Shown: piece by piece, positions 1 to 9,432 of the stretch | Layout: every line of letters starts with the position of its first letter | Position numbering within the stretch: position 1 is the first letter of the stretch | Source of the DNA: Halalkalibacter krulwichiae | GTDB lineage: Bacteria; Bacillota; Bacilli; Bacillales; Bacillaceae_D | Reading direction: 5' to 3' | Length of the DNA: 64,000 nucleotides | Assembly: GCF_002109385.1 (NCBI RefSeq) | Contig: NZ_CP020814.1 | Coordinates: 4,115,501 to 4,179,500 of the forward strand | Position numbers and translations under genes: made by a program | Notes under the pieces: model-generated | Databases searched by the model: none | What the model was told of the DNA's origin: nothing | The model's input: the letters and a program-made list of their open reading frames with translations, nothing else

Positions 1-1528
1 TCATATTACATTCGTGTTTGTATTTGATGAACTGGATAAACTGGATATAAAGAGTGTTGAGAGCATAATAAATGAAACAAAATCATTGATGCTGAGTGGA
101 TTGGGCACATTTCTGATTGTTGCAGGACAACAACTTTATTATAAGTACTATGATTCGCCTACTGAAGACGATTCGATATTATCAAGCCTATTTGCGAACA
201 CTTTTCATATACCTCTCGCTAGTGACGATATCCTCCTTGAATTGTTCAACCGATTAATCACTAAAAAAGAAGACGTATCTGATGAGGCCATTAATCAATA
301 TTTCTTAGCCTTAACATTAAATTCAAATCGATTGCCAAGAAAGTTTATGAACCTTATACGAGAAGAAATTGAATGGGAAGGTAATAAAGCTTATATCGAT
401 TTAGAAAAATTAACAGCTAAAAATGAAGTGATGGCAACTTGTTTAAGGGTAGTTCAGGAAATAGAGGAAAGCGCACTTCAAGATTTCACAGAAGAGTATG
501 ATAAAGGAATAAAAGACTTTTTATCATACCAACTATACAGATGGATACAAATGATCATTAGAAAAAAAAGCAGACCCTTTCAGTTAGAAGAAATCACAAA
601 GATTTCTAATGAACAACTACCTTCTATACTCGAAGAATATGAAAAGTTACTAATAGATTTGTCTGAAATCCTAAAAGATAAATTAGTAGAAGCAAAGTTA
701 TTAACACCAACCAACGAGGGTCTAAATAGTAAGGAATATTTAGTTTTCAATGAAGTAATCCTTAATGACGAGCCACAAGATCTTGAAACTTTAAGTCATA
801 ATACAAGATTAATAAATCAAATTATTAATATTGAAAGCATGATTATTAAAGTTGCGGATATGACCAATTCTCGTAAGTTTGGTGATACATTAGAAGCTAC
901 GGTAAATACACTCGTAACAAAAGGCTATCTAAAACAATACTGGGTAAAACACGTCACTAAAATATTAGAGCTTATTTCCATTAGTGAAAAGTTAAGCAAG
1001 AACAATTCTCTTTCAGCCAATGAGGTAAATGTCATACAAGAAGCAAAGGTTCAAATCAATCGCCTAGAGTCTGAAATTAGAGAACAATATTACTATCTTA
1101 AAACGAGGTTCATATACAATAATCAACAAGTAAAAGTAGAATGGGATAATTCAAAAAGAAAATATGCTGATTTCATTTTAAGGTATACAGACGACAACCA
1201 ACCAGATATATTGTTTGAGGTGAAAATGGGGTCTAGTATTAATGGAATTCAGTCATCCTTAAATAGTTTAATATCTTATAATCAGATCACTCAAAAGAAA
1301 AATAAATTAGTGCTTATTTTCAAAAATGACTTTGATAAAAAGTATGGCTATGAGAGATTAGCAAATTTTGTGAGTAGCGGATTTAAAGAGTTCGAATCAG
1401 ACATTTATCTTTATATAGAAGATAATAATATCGAGGAATCCTATAGTGAGTTTTTAAGCAAGACCTTAACAAATAACAGTGACCATATCGGATTTCTAGA
1501 AGTCACTAAAAATGAAAAATCAGTTTAA
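1..1528 (+). CDS. P-loop ATPase with C-terminal PD-(D/E)XK-like nuclease domain (5' end missing)
   Basis: The frame is already open at base 2, so the true start lies outside the window. The first visible residues form a hydrophobic strand ending in FDELDK, a Walker B motif, followed by a sensor-1-like strand (FLIVAGQQ), so the N-terminal ATPase core with its Walker A is cut off. The middle is helical and lacks recognisable motifs. Near the C-terminus (about residues 383-404, counting from the GTG at base 14) comes YADFIL, then PDILFEVK, which fits the D...ExK catalytic pattern of restriction-endonuclease-like folds. ATPase plus nuclease architectures are common in anti-phage systems, but the partner genes and exact family are unseen, so the defence role is inference. 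The gene is AT-rich compared with most of the window and ends at a hairpin terminator. Confidence 0.6.
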   Translation, partial: HITFVFVFDELDKLDIKSVESIINETKSLMLSGLGTFLIVAGQQLYYKYYDSPTEDDSILSSLFANTFHIPLASDDILLELFNRLITKKEDVSDEAINQYFLALTLNSNRLPRKFMNLIREEIEWEGNKAYIDLEKLTAKNEVMATCLRVVQEIEESALQDFTEEYDKGIKDFLSYQLYRWIQMIIRKKSRPFQLEEITKISNEQLPSILEEYEKLLIDLSEILKDKLVEAKLLTPTNEGLNSKEYLVFNEVILNDEPQDLETLSHNTRLINQIINIESMIIKVADMTNSRKFGDTLEATVNTLVTKGYLKQYWVKHVTKILELISISEKLSKNNSLSANEVNVIQEAKVQINRLESEIREQYYYLKTRFIYNNQQVKVEWDNSKRKYADFILRYTDDNQPDILFEVKMGSSINGIQSSLNSLISYNQITQKKNKLVLIFKNDFDKKYGYERLANFVSSGFKEFESDIYLYIEDNNIEESYSEFLSKTLTNNSDHIGFLEVTKNEKSV

Positions 1529-1573
1529 GCTAACATTATTTAGGACTTGTGTTTTTTTATTACAAAAGAAGTA

Positions 1574-1596
1574 ACCCCACTCTTTTAGAGTGGGGT
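1574..1596 (+). terminator. hairpin terminator after the ATPase gene
   Basis: Perfect 9-bp arms (ACCCCACTC / GAGTGGGGT) around a short loop, 45 bases after the stop codon. The following T tract is weak (CTGTTTAG), so the strength is uncertain. Confidence 0.6.
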
Positions 1597-1637
1597 CTGT
1601 TTAGTTGGCAAAATTCAATCTTCTTGAGTGAAAAGGG

Positions 1638-1667
1638 AAGCATGAGAACCGTCCCCCCGCTTCTCAC
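1638..1667. repeat. REP-like palindromic element, copy 1
   Basis: It contains GAGAACCGTCCCC flanked by AAGC...GCTT arms and closely resembles the element at 8185-8214. The palindrome overlaps the stop codon of the dehydrogenase at 1664. Short palindromes with this GAACCGTCCC core resemble REP elements mobilised by Y1-type (RAYT) transposases; no such transposase lies in this window. Confidence 0.55.
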
Positions 1668-2665
1668 TCATTAAACAAAACAGCCTTCAACACATCCTGT
1701 TCCATACTTTTCGCAAAAGCTTCTCTAGCAGTTAATAAAGGAAAGAGGGAAATTACTTCCTTTAAAGGTTCTTGATAATGGACCAGTATCTCCTCGGCTT
1801 CCTTGTAATCAACGGGATCACATCCATAGCTGGTTAATAAGGGCACCTCTTTCCTGACCAATTCTGTTAGAAACAAACTCATTTCTTCTTCATAGAGAGC
1901 TACTAGTACAACTTTCCCTCCCTTTTTCACACTAGTTATGCCGCTTTTTAGAGCAGCTGATGAACCAGAGCACTCAAACAAAACATCTACTTCTCCTTCT
2001 AATTTTTCTTTATTAGCAATGAGTGGTTTCATACCGAATTTAGTCGCTTTGGACAATCGATGTTCATAGTCAGAATCAAGTCCAGAGAGAAGGACATCGG
2101 CTTGTTTGTGTGCACTAATTAACCCAGTGAAAAAGCCGATAATTCCCGGACCTTGAACCAATACTTTTTGATTTGGTTGCAGTGTATCAATTCGGTTAAC
2201 TGCGTGAACAGCAATCGCCATTGGTTCCATTAAAGCTGCTAATTCAATTGGTAGTGCCGGGTTTATTTCTTTTACGAATTGACGAGGTACTTTCACAAAC
2301 TCTGACATTCCTCCGTCATAGTGAAGCCCTATGACTTGAAGGTTCATACAGATAGACGTCCTTCCTGATAGACAGTTTTCACATTTTCCACAGTAATGCA
2401 TTGATTCAACATAGACATTCTTATTTACTAAATGCTGATCTTGTTCATCTGTTACCTTAATCACTTTCCCAGAGAATTCGTGCCCTAATGTTGTCTCCTC
2501 TCTGACAAATTCGTACCCTTTTGCGTGTTTCACAGCATGAATATCACTTCCACAAATGGCACAATGAGAAACCTCAATGAGGATTTCCCCTTTATTTAAC
2601 TGAGGAATCTCCTTTTCCGTTATCTTAATTTGACCTGGTAGTTGAGATTTCGTAATGACTTTCAT
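1664..2665 (-). CDS. zinc-dependent medium-chain alcohol/polyol dehydrogenase
   Basis: A 333-residue MDR-family NAD(P)-dependent dehydrogenase. The catalytic zinc site is visible as Cys38 (CGSDIH), His62 and Glu63 (GHEFSG). Structural-zinc cysteines are at about 92, 95, 98 and 106 (CGKCENC...C), followed by the Rossmann segment around residue 170. It groups with threonine/sorbitol/butanediol dehydrogenase-like enzymes; the substrate cannot be read from the sequence. It is last in a minus-strand cluster with an SDR, a TRAP transporter and a cupin protein, 20 bases after the SDR, so it probably oxidises or reduces an intermediate of the compound imported by that transporter. Its last codons overlap a REP-like palindrome. 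Confidence 0.8.
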   Translation of the reverse strand: MKVITKSQLPGQIKITEKEIPQLNKGEILIEVSHCAICGSDIHAVKHAKGYEFVREETTLGHEFSGKVIKVTDEQDQHLVNKNVYVESMHYCGKCENCLSGRTSICMNLQVIGLHYDGGMSEFVKVPRQFVKEINPALPIELAALMEPMAIAVHAVNRIDTLQPNQKVLVQGPGIIGFFTGLISAHKQADVLLSGLDSDYEHRLSKATKFGMKPLIANKEKLEGEVDVLFECSGSSAALKSGITSVKKGGKVVLVALYEEEMSLFLTELVRKEVPLLTSYGCDPVDYKEAEEILVHYQEPLKEVISLFPLLTAREAFAKSMEQDVLKAVLFNE

Positions 2666-2685
2666 TGAATGACCCCTTCTTTACG

Positions 2686-3425
2686 TTAAGATGATGTCCA
2701 GCCACCATCTACGTAAATGGTCTGACCGGTAATATAATTAGATTCTTCGGAAGCTAATAGTACAGTGATTCCATTCAGATCTTCTGGTTTGCCTGTTCTT
2801 CCCGTTGGAATTCGAGATAAAATAGATTGTTTCCAGTTTTCGTCTTGGAATAGCACTTCTGTTAGTTCTGTTTTAAAATACCCTGGTGCAATCGCATTGA
2901 CTTGGATGTGAGGGGCCCATTCTACAGACATCGCTTTAGTCAATTGGTCTACCCCTCCCTTAGACGCACAGTATGGCCCCATATTAGGCAATCCAATTTT
3001 GCTACTCAAAGAGGCAATGTTGATGATCTTGCCTTTTTTTCTTTGGAGCATTTGTTTTGCAGCTATTTGCGATGTGAAAAATACACCTTTTAAATTTATG
3101 TCCAATACTTTGTCCCAATCATTTTCATCAATCTCTACCATCGGTCGACGAACATTTATTCCTGCTCCATTAATAAGAATGTCTAGATCTTGATATTTCG
3201 CCATCACGGTCTTTATTTGTTCTACATTTGTAACATCAAGGTATTCAAAGCTGACATCGAGGTTTTCTTCATGAAATGTCTTTTGGATACTGGACATCTT
3301 TTCTTCTATGTCGATGGCTGCGATGACAACATGAGCACCAGCCCTTGCTAATGAAAGGGCCATACTCCTTCCAAGATCTCCTGTTCCCCGGTGATTAATG
3401 CTGTTTTATTTGAAAGGTCAAACAT
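2686..3425 (-). pseudogene. SDR-family oxidoreductase (gluconate 5-dehydrogenase-like), one-base frameshift
   Basis: The intact part from 3363 reads as a classical short-chain dehydrogenase with NAG (INGAG), the active-site S...YCASK motif and the C-terminal ITGQTIYVDGG. It lacks the N-terminal glycine motif. That motif lies upstream in another frame: from an ATG at 3425, with AAAGGA eight bases upstream, MFDLSNKTALITG is encoded. The frame then breaks inside the C run 3386-3389. Adding one G on the coding strand restores ITGGTGDLGRSMALSLA and a protein of about 246 residues, the usual SDR length. Either a true inactivating deletion or a homopolymer undercall. Without the frameshift I would call a functional sugar-acid or polyol dehydrogenase of the TRAP cluster. 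Confidence 0.8.
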
Positions 3426-3439
3426 GCAACCAATCCTTT

Positions 3440-3970
3440 CTACGTTTCTTCCGTATTATTAAAGAAAGTGAATTCTCCATTTGTTTTGATCATCTTGCGT
3501 AGGGTTAGAATTAAGCATATCGTAAGCATGGCAAACCCAATCGTAACCAAGAAAAACATTGGATATAATGGTAAACTATTGACCCCAGCCAAAAACGTAA
3601 TGTTTTCTCTCAATCCGTATAATCCATAAGAAAAACTATAATACGTAATGAGGATATAAACGAGTAACTCAATGACTAGTACACTAATCATTATATTAAT
3701 AGACACTTTTTTAGAAAAACGCTTGATCAAAAGATCCAGTCGTGGAAAAATTCCTGTGAAGAAAACATAAGGCAATCCACAAAAGAAAGCAACAGGCATT
3801 AAATAATTTTGAACATACAAATAGTTACCTGGAATGGTTGAGCTAAAAAGCGCCTTTAGTGTAACGTCAATGACTGTCATGACCATCATAATTAAAATGG
3901 CAATACCGCTTATATACATGCCTACTTTAATCACGTTTGAAATAATAGGATTAAATTGATTTTCGTTCAT
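3440..3970 (-). CDS. TRAP transporter small permease, DctQ type
   Basis: A 176-residue protein with four predicted membrane helices (roughly residues 15-35, 50-70, 90-110 and 130-155), matching the DctQ small integral membrane subunit of tripartite ATP-independent periplasmic transporters. It pairs with the DctM-type permease at 3996-5335 and the binding protein at 5363-6490, in the order dctP-dctM-dctQ. The ATG at 3970 is preceded by GGGAGATG at good spacing. TRAP systems import carboxylates, sugar acids and similar solutes driven by a sodium gradient; the solute here is unknown. Confidence 0.85.
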   Translation of the reverse strand: MNENQFNPIISNVIKVGMYISGIAILIMMVMTVIDVTLKALFSSTIPGNYLYVQNYLMPVAFFCGLPYVFFTGIFPRLDLLIKRFSKKVSINIMISVLVIELLVYILITYYSFSYGLYGLRENITFLAGVNSLPLYPMFFLVTIGFAMLTICLILTLRKMIKTNGEFTFFNNTEET

Positions 3971-3995
3971 ACATTCATCTCCCTTTGTATCTCCG

Positions 3996-5335
3996 TTACA
4001 TAATGCTAGGTAACCAAGTGACTAATTCTGGCCAAATTAATAGAGGGATTACGACTAAAACCGTAATTATAAGCGCATAAATCGTTCCATAAAAGAAAAT
4101 CTTATGTGAAGATAAATTGGCTACCCCGCAACACTGTAAACACTTAACCCTACTGGTGGTGTCAAAAGTCCTGCCGCACATACAACAGTCAATAATACCC
4201 CAAACACAATTGGATCATAACCAGCTTGTGCTGCAATTGGTACAGCTACACTAACCGTAATAAGAATAACGGCAGTCCCTTCAATGACCATAAATAGAAC
4301 AAAATAAATGGCTAACAAAAGGAACATAAGTAAGATTGGATAGCTCAACAATGGCTCAATCCAAGAAATAATTTTAGTTGGAACGAGAGATAATGTCATA
4401 AACTTCCCAAAGATACTTGCCCCTAAGATGATAAACATAACCATCGTTGTGATTTTCACTGTTCCTTCAAGCGAGGCTTTGAAGAATTCTAGATTAACCT
4501 TCTTCAGTAATGCTGCCATGATTAAACTTAGCATTGCCCCAATCGCTCCAGCTTCTGTTGGAGTGAAGATTCCGAAGAAAATCCCTAAAAAGATGGAACT
4601 GATAATAACAAGCATGATCCCAACTGCGATTGTGTAATTTTTTACAGTAGGTGGCATTTCTCCCTCTTGAAATGAACGATCTAACGTAGCTGCCACTTCA
4701 TTTGAAGATGAATCCTTGACATCTTCTTTCGTATATCTATGCAAGATAAAGATTGAAATAAATAGGATCACCATTGTCAGTACAACAGGAACCGTCATTG
4801 CAATAAAAAGTTGACCAATTGATGTCTGTGTTGCTGCACCATATACAATGAGAATAATAGAAGGCGGAATGATCGTTGATAATGAGCCTGCAGCGGCAAC
4901 CGTCGCTGCTGCAAAATATTTATTAAACCCGTGTTTACGTAATTCCGGTAAAGATATTTCTGCAAGAGCGGCACTAATTGCTGTTGGAGAACCAGATAAC
5001 GCCCCAAGAAATCCTCCTAGCATGAGAGTGAAAGCCCCCAACACACCGCCACGTTCTTTTGATAGATTGAAAATTAATCTATACAGTAAACCAATAATAT
5101 TTGACCTTACAATAAATTGAGCCATTAGGATAAATAAAGGAATTGTCGTTAATGAGTACGTCGCAATACTATAAAATCCCGAGTCTTGTATAACCGCAGG
5201 AAATGACCGGAACCCATCTAATAAAATAAGGCCAACTACACCTGCTACCATTAACACTGTACCAATATGCATCCCCACAGCTAATAGAAAAATAAACAAT
5301 AGTGTGATGATGATTAAAGCTAAAGTTCCGTCCAT
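3996..5335 (-). pseudogene. TRAP transporter large permease, DctM type, one-base frameshift near the 3' end
   Basis: The first 404 residues are a typical DctM permease with about twelve membrane segments and the signature LTPPVGLSVY near the C-terminus. The frame then ends at a TAG right after VAG. The expected last helix (VANLSS...IIWPELVTW-type sequence) continues in the next frame down to 3996. The break falls in the C run 4124-4127; one extra G on the coding strand joins the frames as SVAGVANLSS and gives a normal length of about 445 residues. The start at 5335 has an AGAGGTGAG site. Loss of the last helix would probably cripple the transporter, so either the operon is decaying or the base is a sequencing undercall. 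Confidence 0.8.
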
Positions 5336-5362
5336 TCTCTCACCTCTTTGTCTGTTTCTTAT

Positions 5363-6490
5363 TTACTCCATTTCTTTAATTGCATCCGGAACATCTCCGC
5401 CATATTTAATAACTAAATCTCTCCATAAAAGAGCTGTTTCTTTACCAGGTAATCCATTCTTTTCATTTGCGTCTATCCATTCTATCCAAGTTTCAACAAT
5501 AGCTTGATTAATTGCTTCTTGAACCTCAATCGGTTGCTCACTAATATCAGCCATGATCCCTCCATGAGCCTCATTCGTTTGCAATGACTTTTCTAACCGT
5601 TCATCATAGACCGCATACGTTTCATCTGCGTGCAGGAGCTCGACTGCCACTTCATCCATTACTTCTTGAACATCTTCAGGAAGTGAATTCCAAGTCTCAT
5701 TGGTCATGCCAAATGTATGACTGAAATGACCTAAGTTCACTCCTTGGATCGTATAACCAATCAATTCATCAATCCCATATCCATTCCAATCTGGAACTGA
5801 AAAATATAGACCGTCAATTGACCCACGTGATAGACCATCATATATATCCCCAGCTGGTAGGGAAATTGCATTGATTCCTAGTTTGCTTGAGAATATTTCG
5901 GCCATTCTTCCAGAGCTTCTAAAGGTCACATTTGCAAGCTCTCTCACGTTACTAGGACCAGAGTTACGAGCGTAACTAAAGTTGTACCCTTCAGTTGTTG
6001 GAGTTGTCCACATTTTCATATCACGTTCTGCCCATTCATAATCATAAAAAGTCTTGTTATCTCTTAAAATATGATTACCCATGACCAATTCCTCGTACGC
6101 TGCTGTCGCGACTCTTACATCTGATTCAAGTAAAGGCAACATTGAGATTTCCGAAAGCGGAAAGCGAACAGGGTCATACATTTGAAAGATCGGCAAAGCA
6201 ATATCAACAAGACCTGATGTTAACCCTTCATATTCTCTCCCCATAGCTATCACACTACCTGAGTAATGCTTTTCAAACTGAACTTTCCCATTTGTACGTT
6301 CTTCTACTTCATCCATCCATCTACTTAAGTAAGAAACATTGACTAGATGCGTTGTCCCTACACCTGCTCCAACTCGTAATGTAATCACTTCCTCTTCACT
6401 TACATTACTTGTTGAATTACTGTTACATGCCACTAATAGCGCTATCAGTGAGATTAATAGAAAAGCAAATTTCACCCTTTGCTTAAACAC
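5363..6490 (-). CDS. TRAP transporter substrate-binding lipoprotein, DctP family
   Basis: A 375-residue extracytoplasmic solute receptor. Residues 1-22 form a lipoprotein signal peptide with lipobox LVAC and Cys22 as the lipidated residue, followed by a Ser/Asn-rich linker. The body has DctP features: the LRVGAGVGTTH start, the WMDEVEERTNGK segment and the central YARNSG/FRSSGR region, where a conserved arginine binds the ligand carboxylate in this family. A GTG start at 6490 is preceded by AGAAGGTGG. It is upstream of dctM and dctQ and would deliver a carboxylate-bearing solute, in line with the sugar-acid-type dehydrogenases downstream. Confidence 0.87.
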   Translation of the reverse strand: MFKQRVKFAFLLISLIALLVACNSNSTSNVSEEEVITLRVGAGVGTTHLVNVSYLSRWMDEVEERTNGKVQFEKHYSGSVIAMGREYEGLTSGLVDIALPIFQMYDPVRFPLSEISMLPLLESDVRVATAAYEELVMGNHILRDNKTFYDYEWAERDMKMWTTPTTEGYNFSYARNSGPSNVRELANVTFRSSGRMAEIFSSKLGINAISLPAGDIYDGLSRGSIDGLYFSVPDWNGYGIDELIGYTIQGVNLGHFSHTFGMTNETWNSLPEDVQEVMDEVAVELLHADETYAVYDERLEKSLQTNEAHGGIMADISEQPIEVQEAINQAIVETWIEWIDANEKNGLPGKETALLWRDLVIKYGGDVPDAIKEME

Positions 6491-6642
6491 ACTTAGCCAC
6501 CTTCTCTCTGGTATAAAATAGTAAGCCTTTTCATTTTTTTCTTCTCAAAGTGAGTAATATAATAAAAATTAAAAGAATAATTGCCGTAAATGCCCTGACT
6601 CAAAGATTTTGAATTATGAGCCAGAGTCATTTATCGTATTTA

Positions 6643-7134
6643 TTAAAAGGTCAAATCTTTTACCGGGATATTGTTCGCTTCACAATAATCATAATATTTT
6701 TTCATTCTATAGAAGATATCATCTTGCTTAAAAACATTTCCTTGCTCATCGAAATACTCAATCACTCCACCTAAATAAAATAAAGTAATCATATCCTCTT
6801 CTCCGTCGACAACTAGTGTATGGATATCTCCAGGTGGCTCGTAAACAAATGTGCCTGGTTTTGCTACCCATTCCCTTTCTAAGTATCTCCATGACCCTTG
6901 AAGAGTGTAGGCTAAGACGGTCCCTCCCGTATGTCGATGTGTAGCATTACCACAATTTGCAGCAAATTTCGAAATGTGAATCCAATTACCAGTTGTTAAA
7001 TCAAAACGAATTGGTTTAAACCAGACACCATCTTCTTCACCATGTGTCGGTACCCAAGGAATCTCATTGATATCAATTGCTTGGTCTGGCAGATTAAATT
7101 TTTCCGTAAATTGGTTTAGATCAAGTGTTGACAT
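6643..7134 (-). CDS. cupin-domain protein, 2,4'-dihydroxyacetophenone dioxygenase-like
   Basis: A small single-domain cupin of 163 residues. The metal-binding pattern is visible as His66 and His68 (THRHTGG) and His105 (PPGDIHTL), with the beta-barrel strands between. It resembles the anti-sigma ChrR-type and 2,4'-dihydroxyacetophenone dioxygenase-like cupins; oxygenase, isomerase or sensor activity cannot be decided. I chose the ATG at 7134 because GGAGGG lies just upstream; an earlier in-frame ATG at 7152 lies ahead of that site. It is the first gene of the TRAP/dehydrogenase cluster and divergent from the LysR regulator. Confidence 0.7.
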   Translation of the reverse strand: MSTLDLNQFTEKFNLPDQAIDINEIPWVPTHGEEDGVWFKPIRFDLTTGNWIHISKFAANCGNATHRHTGGTVLAYTLQGSWRYLEREWVAKPGTFVYEPPGDIHTLVVDGEEDMITLFYLGGVIEYFDEQGNVFKQDDIFYRMKKYYDYCEANNIPVKDLTF

Positions 7135-7263
7135 ATATAGCCCTCCATACAAATAATTTCAATTATTCTTACAATTTATACTTTACATGATGAAAATGAA
7201 TACTTCCAATATCTATTTAGGCCTTAATTAATATATAATAAGTATTAAAAGGAGAGAGTCAAA

Positions 7264-8160
7264 TTGGAACTTCGTCATCTTAAATACTTTGTTACAGTTG
7301 CTGAAGAATTGCATTTTGGGAGGGCAGCTATTCGATTAAACATGGCTCAACCTCCATTAAGCCTACAAATACGGCAATTAGAAGAGGAGATAGGGGTACA
7401 GCTTTTTCATCGCACAAAAAGAAAAGTTGAATTAACGAAAGAAGGGCAATATTTCCTAGAGAAAACATATCGCTTATTAGCAGATTTAGATGAAAACATA
7501 GAAACCATCCAGAAGATGAAACGAGGAGAAGTTGGGGAGATCGTTATTGGATTTATCGCAACAGCTGCCTATGACCTAGTGCCCACCATTATAAAACTAT
7601 ATCTTAATGAATACCCAGGTATTAAAGTAACACTGAAACAAATTACTTCTGCCGAACAAATTATTGCGTTACAAAACGGAAGCATCGATGTTGGGGTATT
7701 AAGTGAACCAGCTGAAAGTGATCAAATTAGTTTCCAAATTATACGTGAAGAAGAAATGGTCATTGCTCTTCCAAAAGAACATCCATTAGTAAGACAAACA
7801 GATGCCATTCAATTAAGTGACCTTGCATCAGAACCATTTATTATAACTAGTCGACAAGCTAACCAAGGTCATTTCGATTCAGTCATTAATTGCTGTTTCC
7901 AAGCTGGATTTAGTCCAAATATTATTCAAGAAACAGCAGAAATGTCAACCGTTATATCCTTAGTAGCTGCTGGGATTGGAATTGCACTTGTTCCATCCTC
8001 GATGAAAATGCTATTACAAAATGAAGTCGTGTATCGTAATGTGGAGAACAATAAGTTTCAGAGTGTAACCGCCCTAGCATGGAAACAGGATTCACCTTCA
8101 GAAATCGTCCACACCTTTATTGAGCTTGTAAAGGAACGCGTAGTTCCGATCTATGAGTAA
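7264..8160 (+). CDS. LysR-family transcriptional regulator
   Basis: A 298-residue LysR protein with an N-terminal winged helix-turn-helix (residues 1-60: LRHLKYFVTVAEELHFGRAA...PPLSLQIRQLEEEIG) and a C-terminal two-lobe effector domain beginning about residue 90. It resembles the CatR/BenM subgroup. The TTG at 7264 is the start, set by AAAGGAGAG upstream. It is divergent from the cupin-TRAP-dehydrogenase cluster across an AT-rich 130-base gap. This arrangement is typical of a LysR regulator activating the neighbouring catabolic operon in response to a pathway metabolite. Confidence 0.87.
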   Translation: MELRHLKYFVTVAEELHFGRAAIRLNMAQPPLSLQIRQLEEEIGVQLFHRTKRKVELTKEGQYFLEKTYRLLADLDENIETIQKMKRGEVGEIVIGFIATAAYDLVPTIIKLYLNEYPGIKVTLKQITSAEQIIALQNGSIDVGVLSEPAESDQISFQIIREEEMVIALPKEHPLVRQTDAIQLSDLASEPFIITSRQANQGHFDSVINCCFQAGFSPNIIQETAEMSTVISLVAAGIGIALVPSSMKMLLQNEVVYRNVENNKFQSVTALAWKQDSPSEIVHTFIELVKERVVPIYE

Positions 8161-8184
8161 TTAAGTAATTTCAAGGTAGTTAGT

Positions 8185-8214
8185 GAAAGCACGAGAACCG
8201 TCCCCGTGCTTCTC
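8185..8214. repeat. REP-like palindromic element, copy 2
   Basis: AAGCACG-AGAACCGTCCC-CGTGCTT forms a hairpin; the core is shared with 1638-1667. It sits directly behind the LysR gene and may serve as its terminator. The rest of the stretch 8161-8479 contains no gene I can support; only a weak open frame without a ribosome site runs through it. Confidence 0.6.
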
Positions 8215-8479
8215 TTACTCTTTTCTCAGTCACAAAGTCCCACCTTCTCCAAACCTTTTACATATGTATTCTTCTTTCTACGTTATCTCCAAAATTTCAC
8301 CATTTCTCGCAGATCCAAAAAACAACTTACGCCTGATTTAATCAGTTTTCTTAAAATGTTAGACTATCATTTTATCATGAAATCCCTTACATATCTCAGA
8401 TCTTTGTTAAAAGAGGAGGTGTAATTCTTTTCAATTGTTTCGCTTTATAAAATTAAATCTTAGAGAGGAATGAGTTTTC

Positions 8480-9334
8480 TTGAAAAAGGTTATCGCAACA
8501 GTCTTAGCAATTATGCTCACAATTTCGTTAGTACCATTACACGCAGCTGCCGTTGGGAAAGGCGCCAGTTATAACGGCAATGAGACCATTAAAAATGAGA
8601 GACTCACTAGCTATGAAGATTTGGTCAAACAATTGGAGCGAGCTGATAATCGTTCCGACAACGTAAATGTAGAAGTCATCGGGCAATCCGTAAAAGGACG
8701 AAATTTGCATTTAGTGAAGTTTGGAAACAACCCGGAGAATCCTACTATTCTATTTCTTACTCAACAGCATGGGAATGAAGCACTTATCACAGAAGCTGCC
8801 TTACATGTTATTAAAAATTTATCCGGAAACAGCAGGCAAGTTCAAGAACTTGCAGACGAGGTAAATGTATTTTTCGTACCTCGATTGAATCCAGATGGAG
8901 CTGAAGGAGACGTGAACTTTGATACATCTGACCATGTACTAGGAGGTCTAGCGACAGTCAATAACGCGAATAACGTCAACTTAAACCGTGATCATATAGA
9001 TCGCCTTGAGCCAGAAACAGCGGCACTCCATAATAACGTTCTTCAACGTTACAATATTGATTATCTAGTCGATTTCCATCACCAAAGCGCTCAATACGCT
9101 GTGGATGATCGATATGTATCTGGCGCGATGCTTTACCCTACCAATTCTGAAGTGGACGAGGATGTAATAGAAATGTCAAAACAGCTTGGAGCTGTTATGT
9201 ATGATGCGGTGGACGCTCGTGGTTTCGGAAACATTGCGAAGTATGTAGGTGGAGATGCATTAACGATTTCTCGGAACGGACTTGCTTACGAGTACGGCCG
9301 TGAGTCGACGCGGATAAAAATACGCAAAATATAG
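8480..9334 (+). CDS. secreted M14-family zinc carboxypeptidase, short C-terminus
   Basis: A 284-residue exported peptidase. Residues 1-23 form a signal peptide ending in HAAA. Zinc ligands of the carboxypeptidase A fold are visible as His97 and Glu100 (HGNE) and His200 (DFHHQ). Other family marks are PRLNPDG (134-140) and NLNRDH (167-172). GLAYEYGRE near residue 271 probably supplies the catalytic glutamate. The protein ends only about ten residues later with a basic tail (STRIKIRKI), whereas secreted relatives usually continue further. The three frames downstream do not continue the family, so the 3' end may have been replaced at the border of the mobile-element debris. The start is a TTG with AGAGAGGAATGAG upstream. 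Confidence 0.75.
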   Translation: MKKVIATVLAIMLTISLVPLHAAAVGKGASYNGNETIKNERLTSYEDLVKQLERADNRSDNVNVEVIGQSVKGRNLHLVKFGNNPENPTILFLTQQHGNEALITEAALHVIKNLSGNSRQVQELADEVNVFFVPRLNPDGAEGDVNFDTSDHVLGGLATVNNANNVNLNRDHIDRLEPETAALHNNVLQRYNIDYLVDFHHQSAQYAVDDRYVSGAMLYPTNSEVDEDVIEMSKQLGAVMYDAVDARGFGNIAKYVGGDALTISRNGLAYEYGRESTRIKIRKI

Positions 9335-9432
9335 ATTAAAATATCCGAGTTTCTACCATTATATAGACGGGCATTCTTACTCCTCTTCCCCTCTAATTTC
9401 TCGATTCATTTTTATGGCGAATTCCACCCCAT

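Noticed and set aside
8206..8424. 72-codon ORF after the LysR gene
   Set aside because: Starts within the REP-like palindrome, has no ribosome site and no recognisable sequence.
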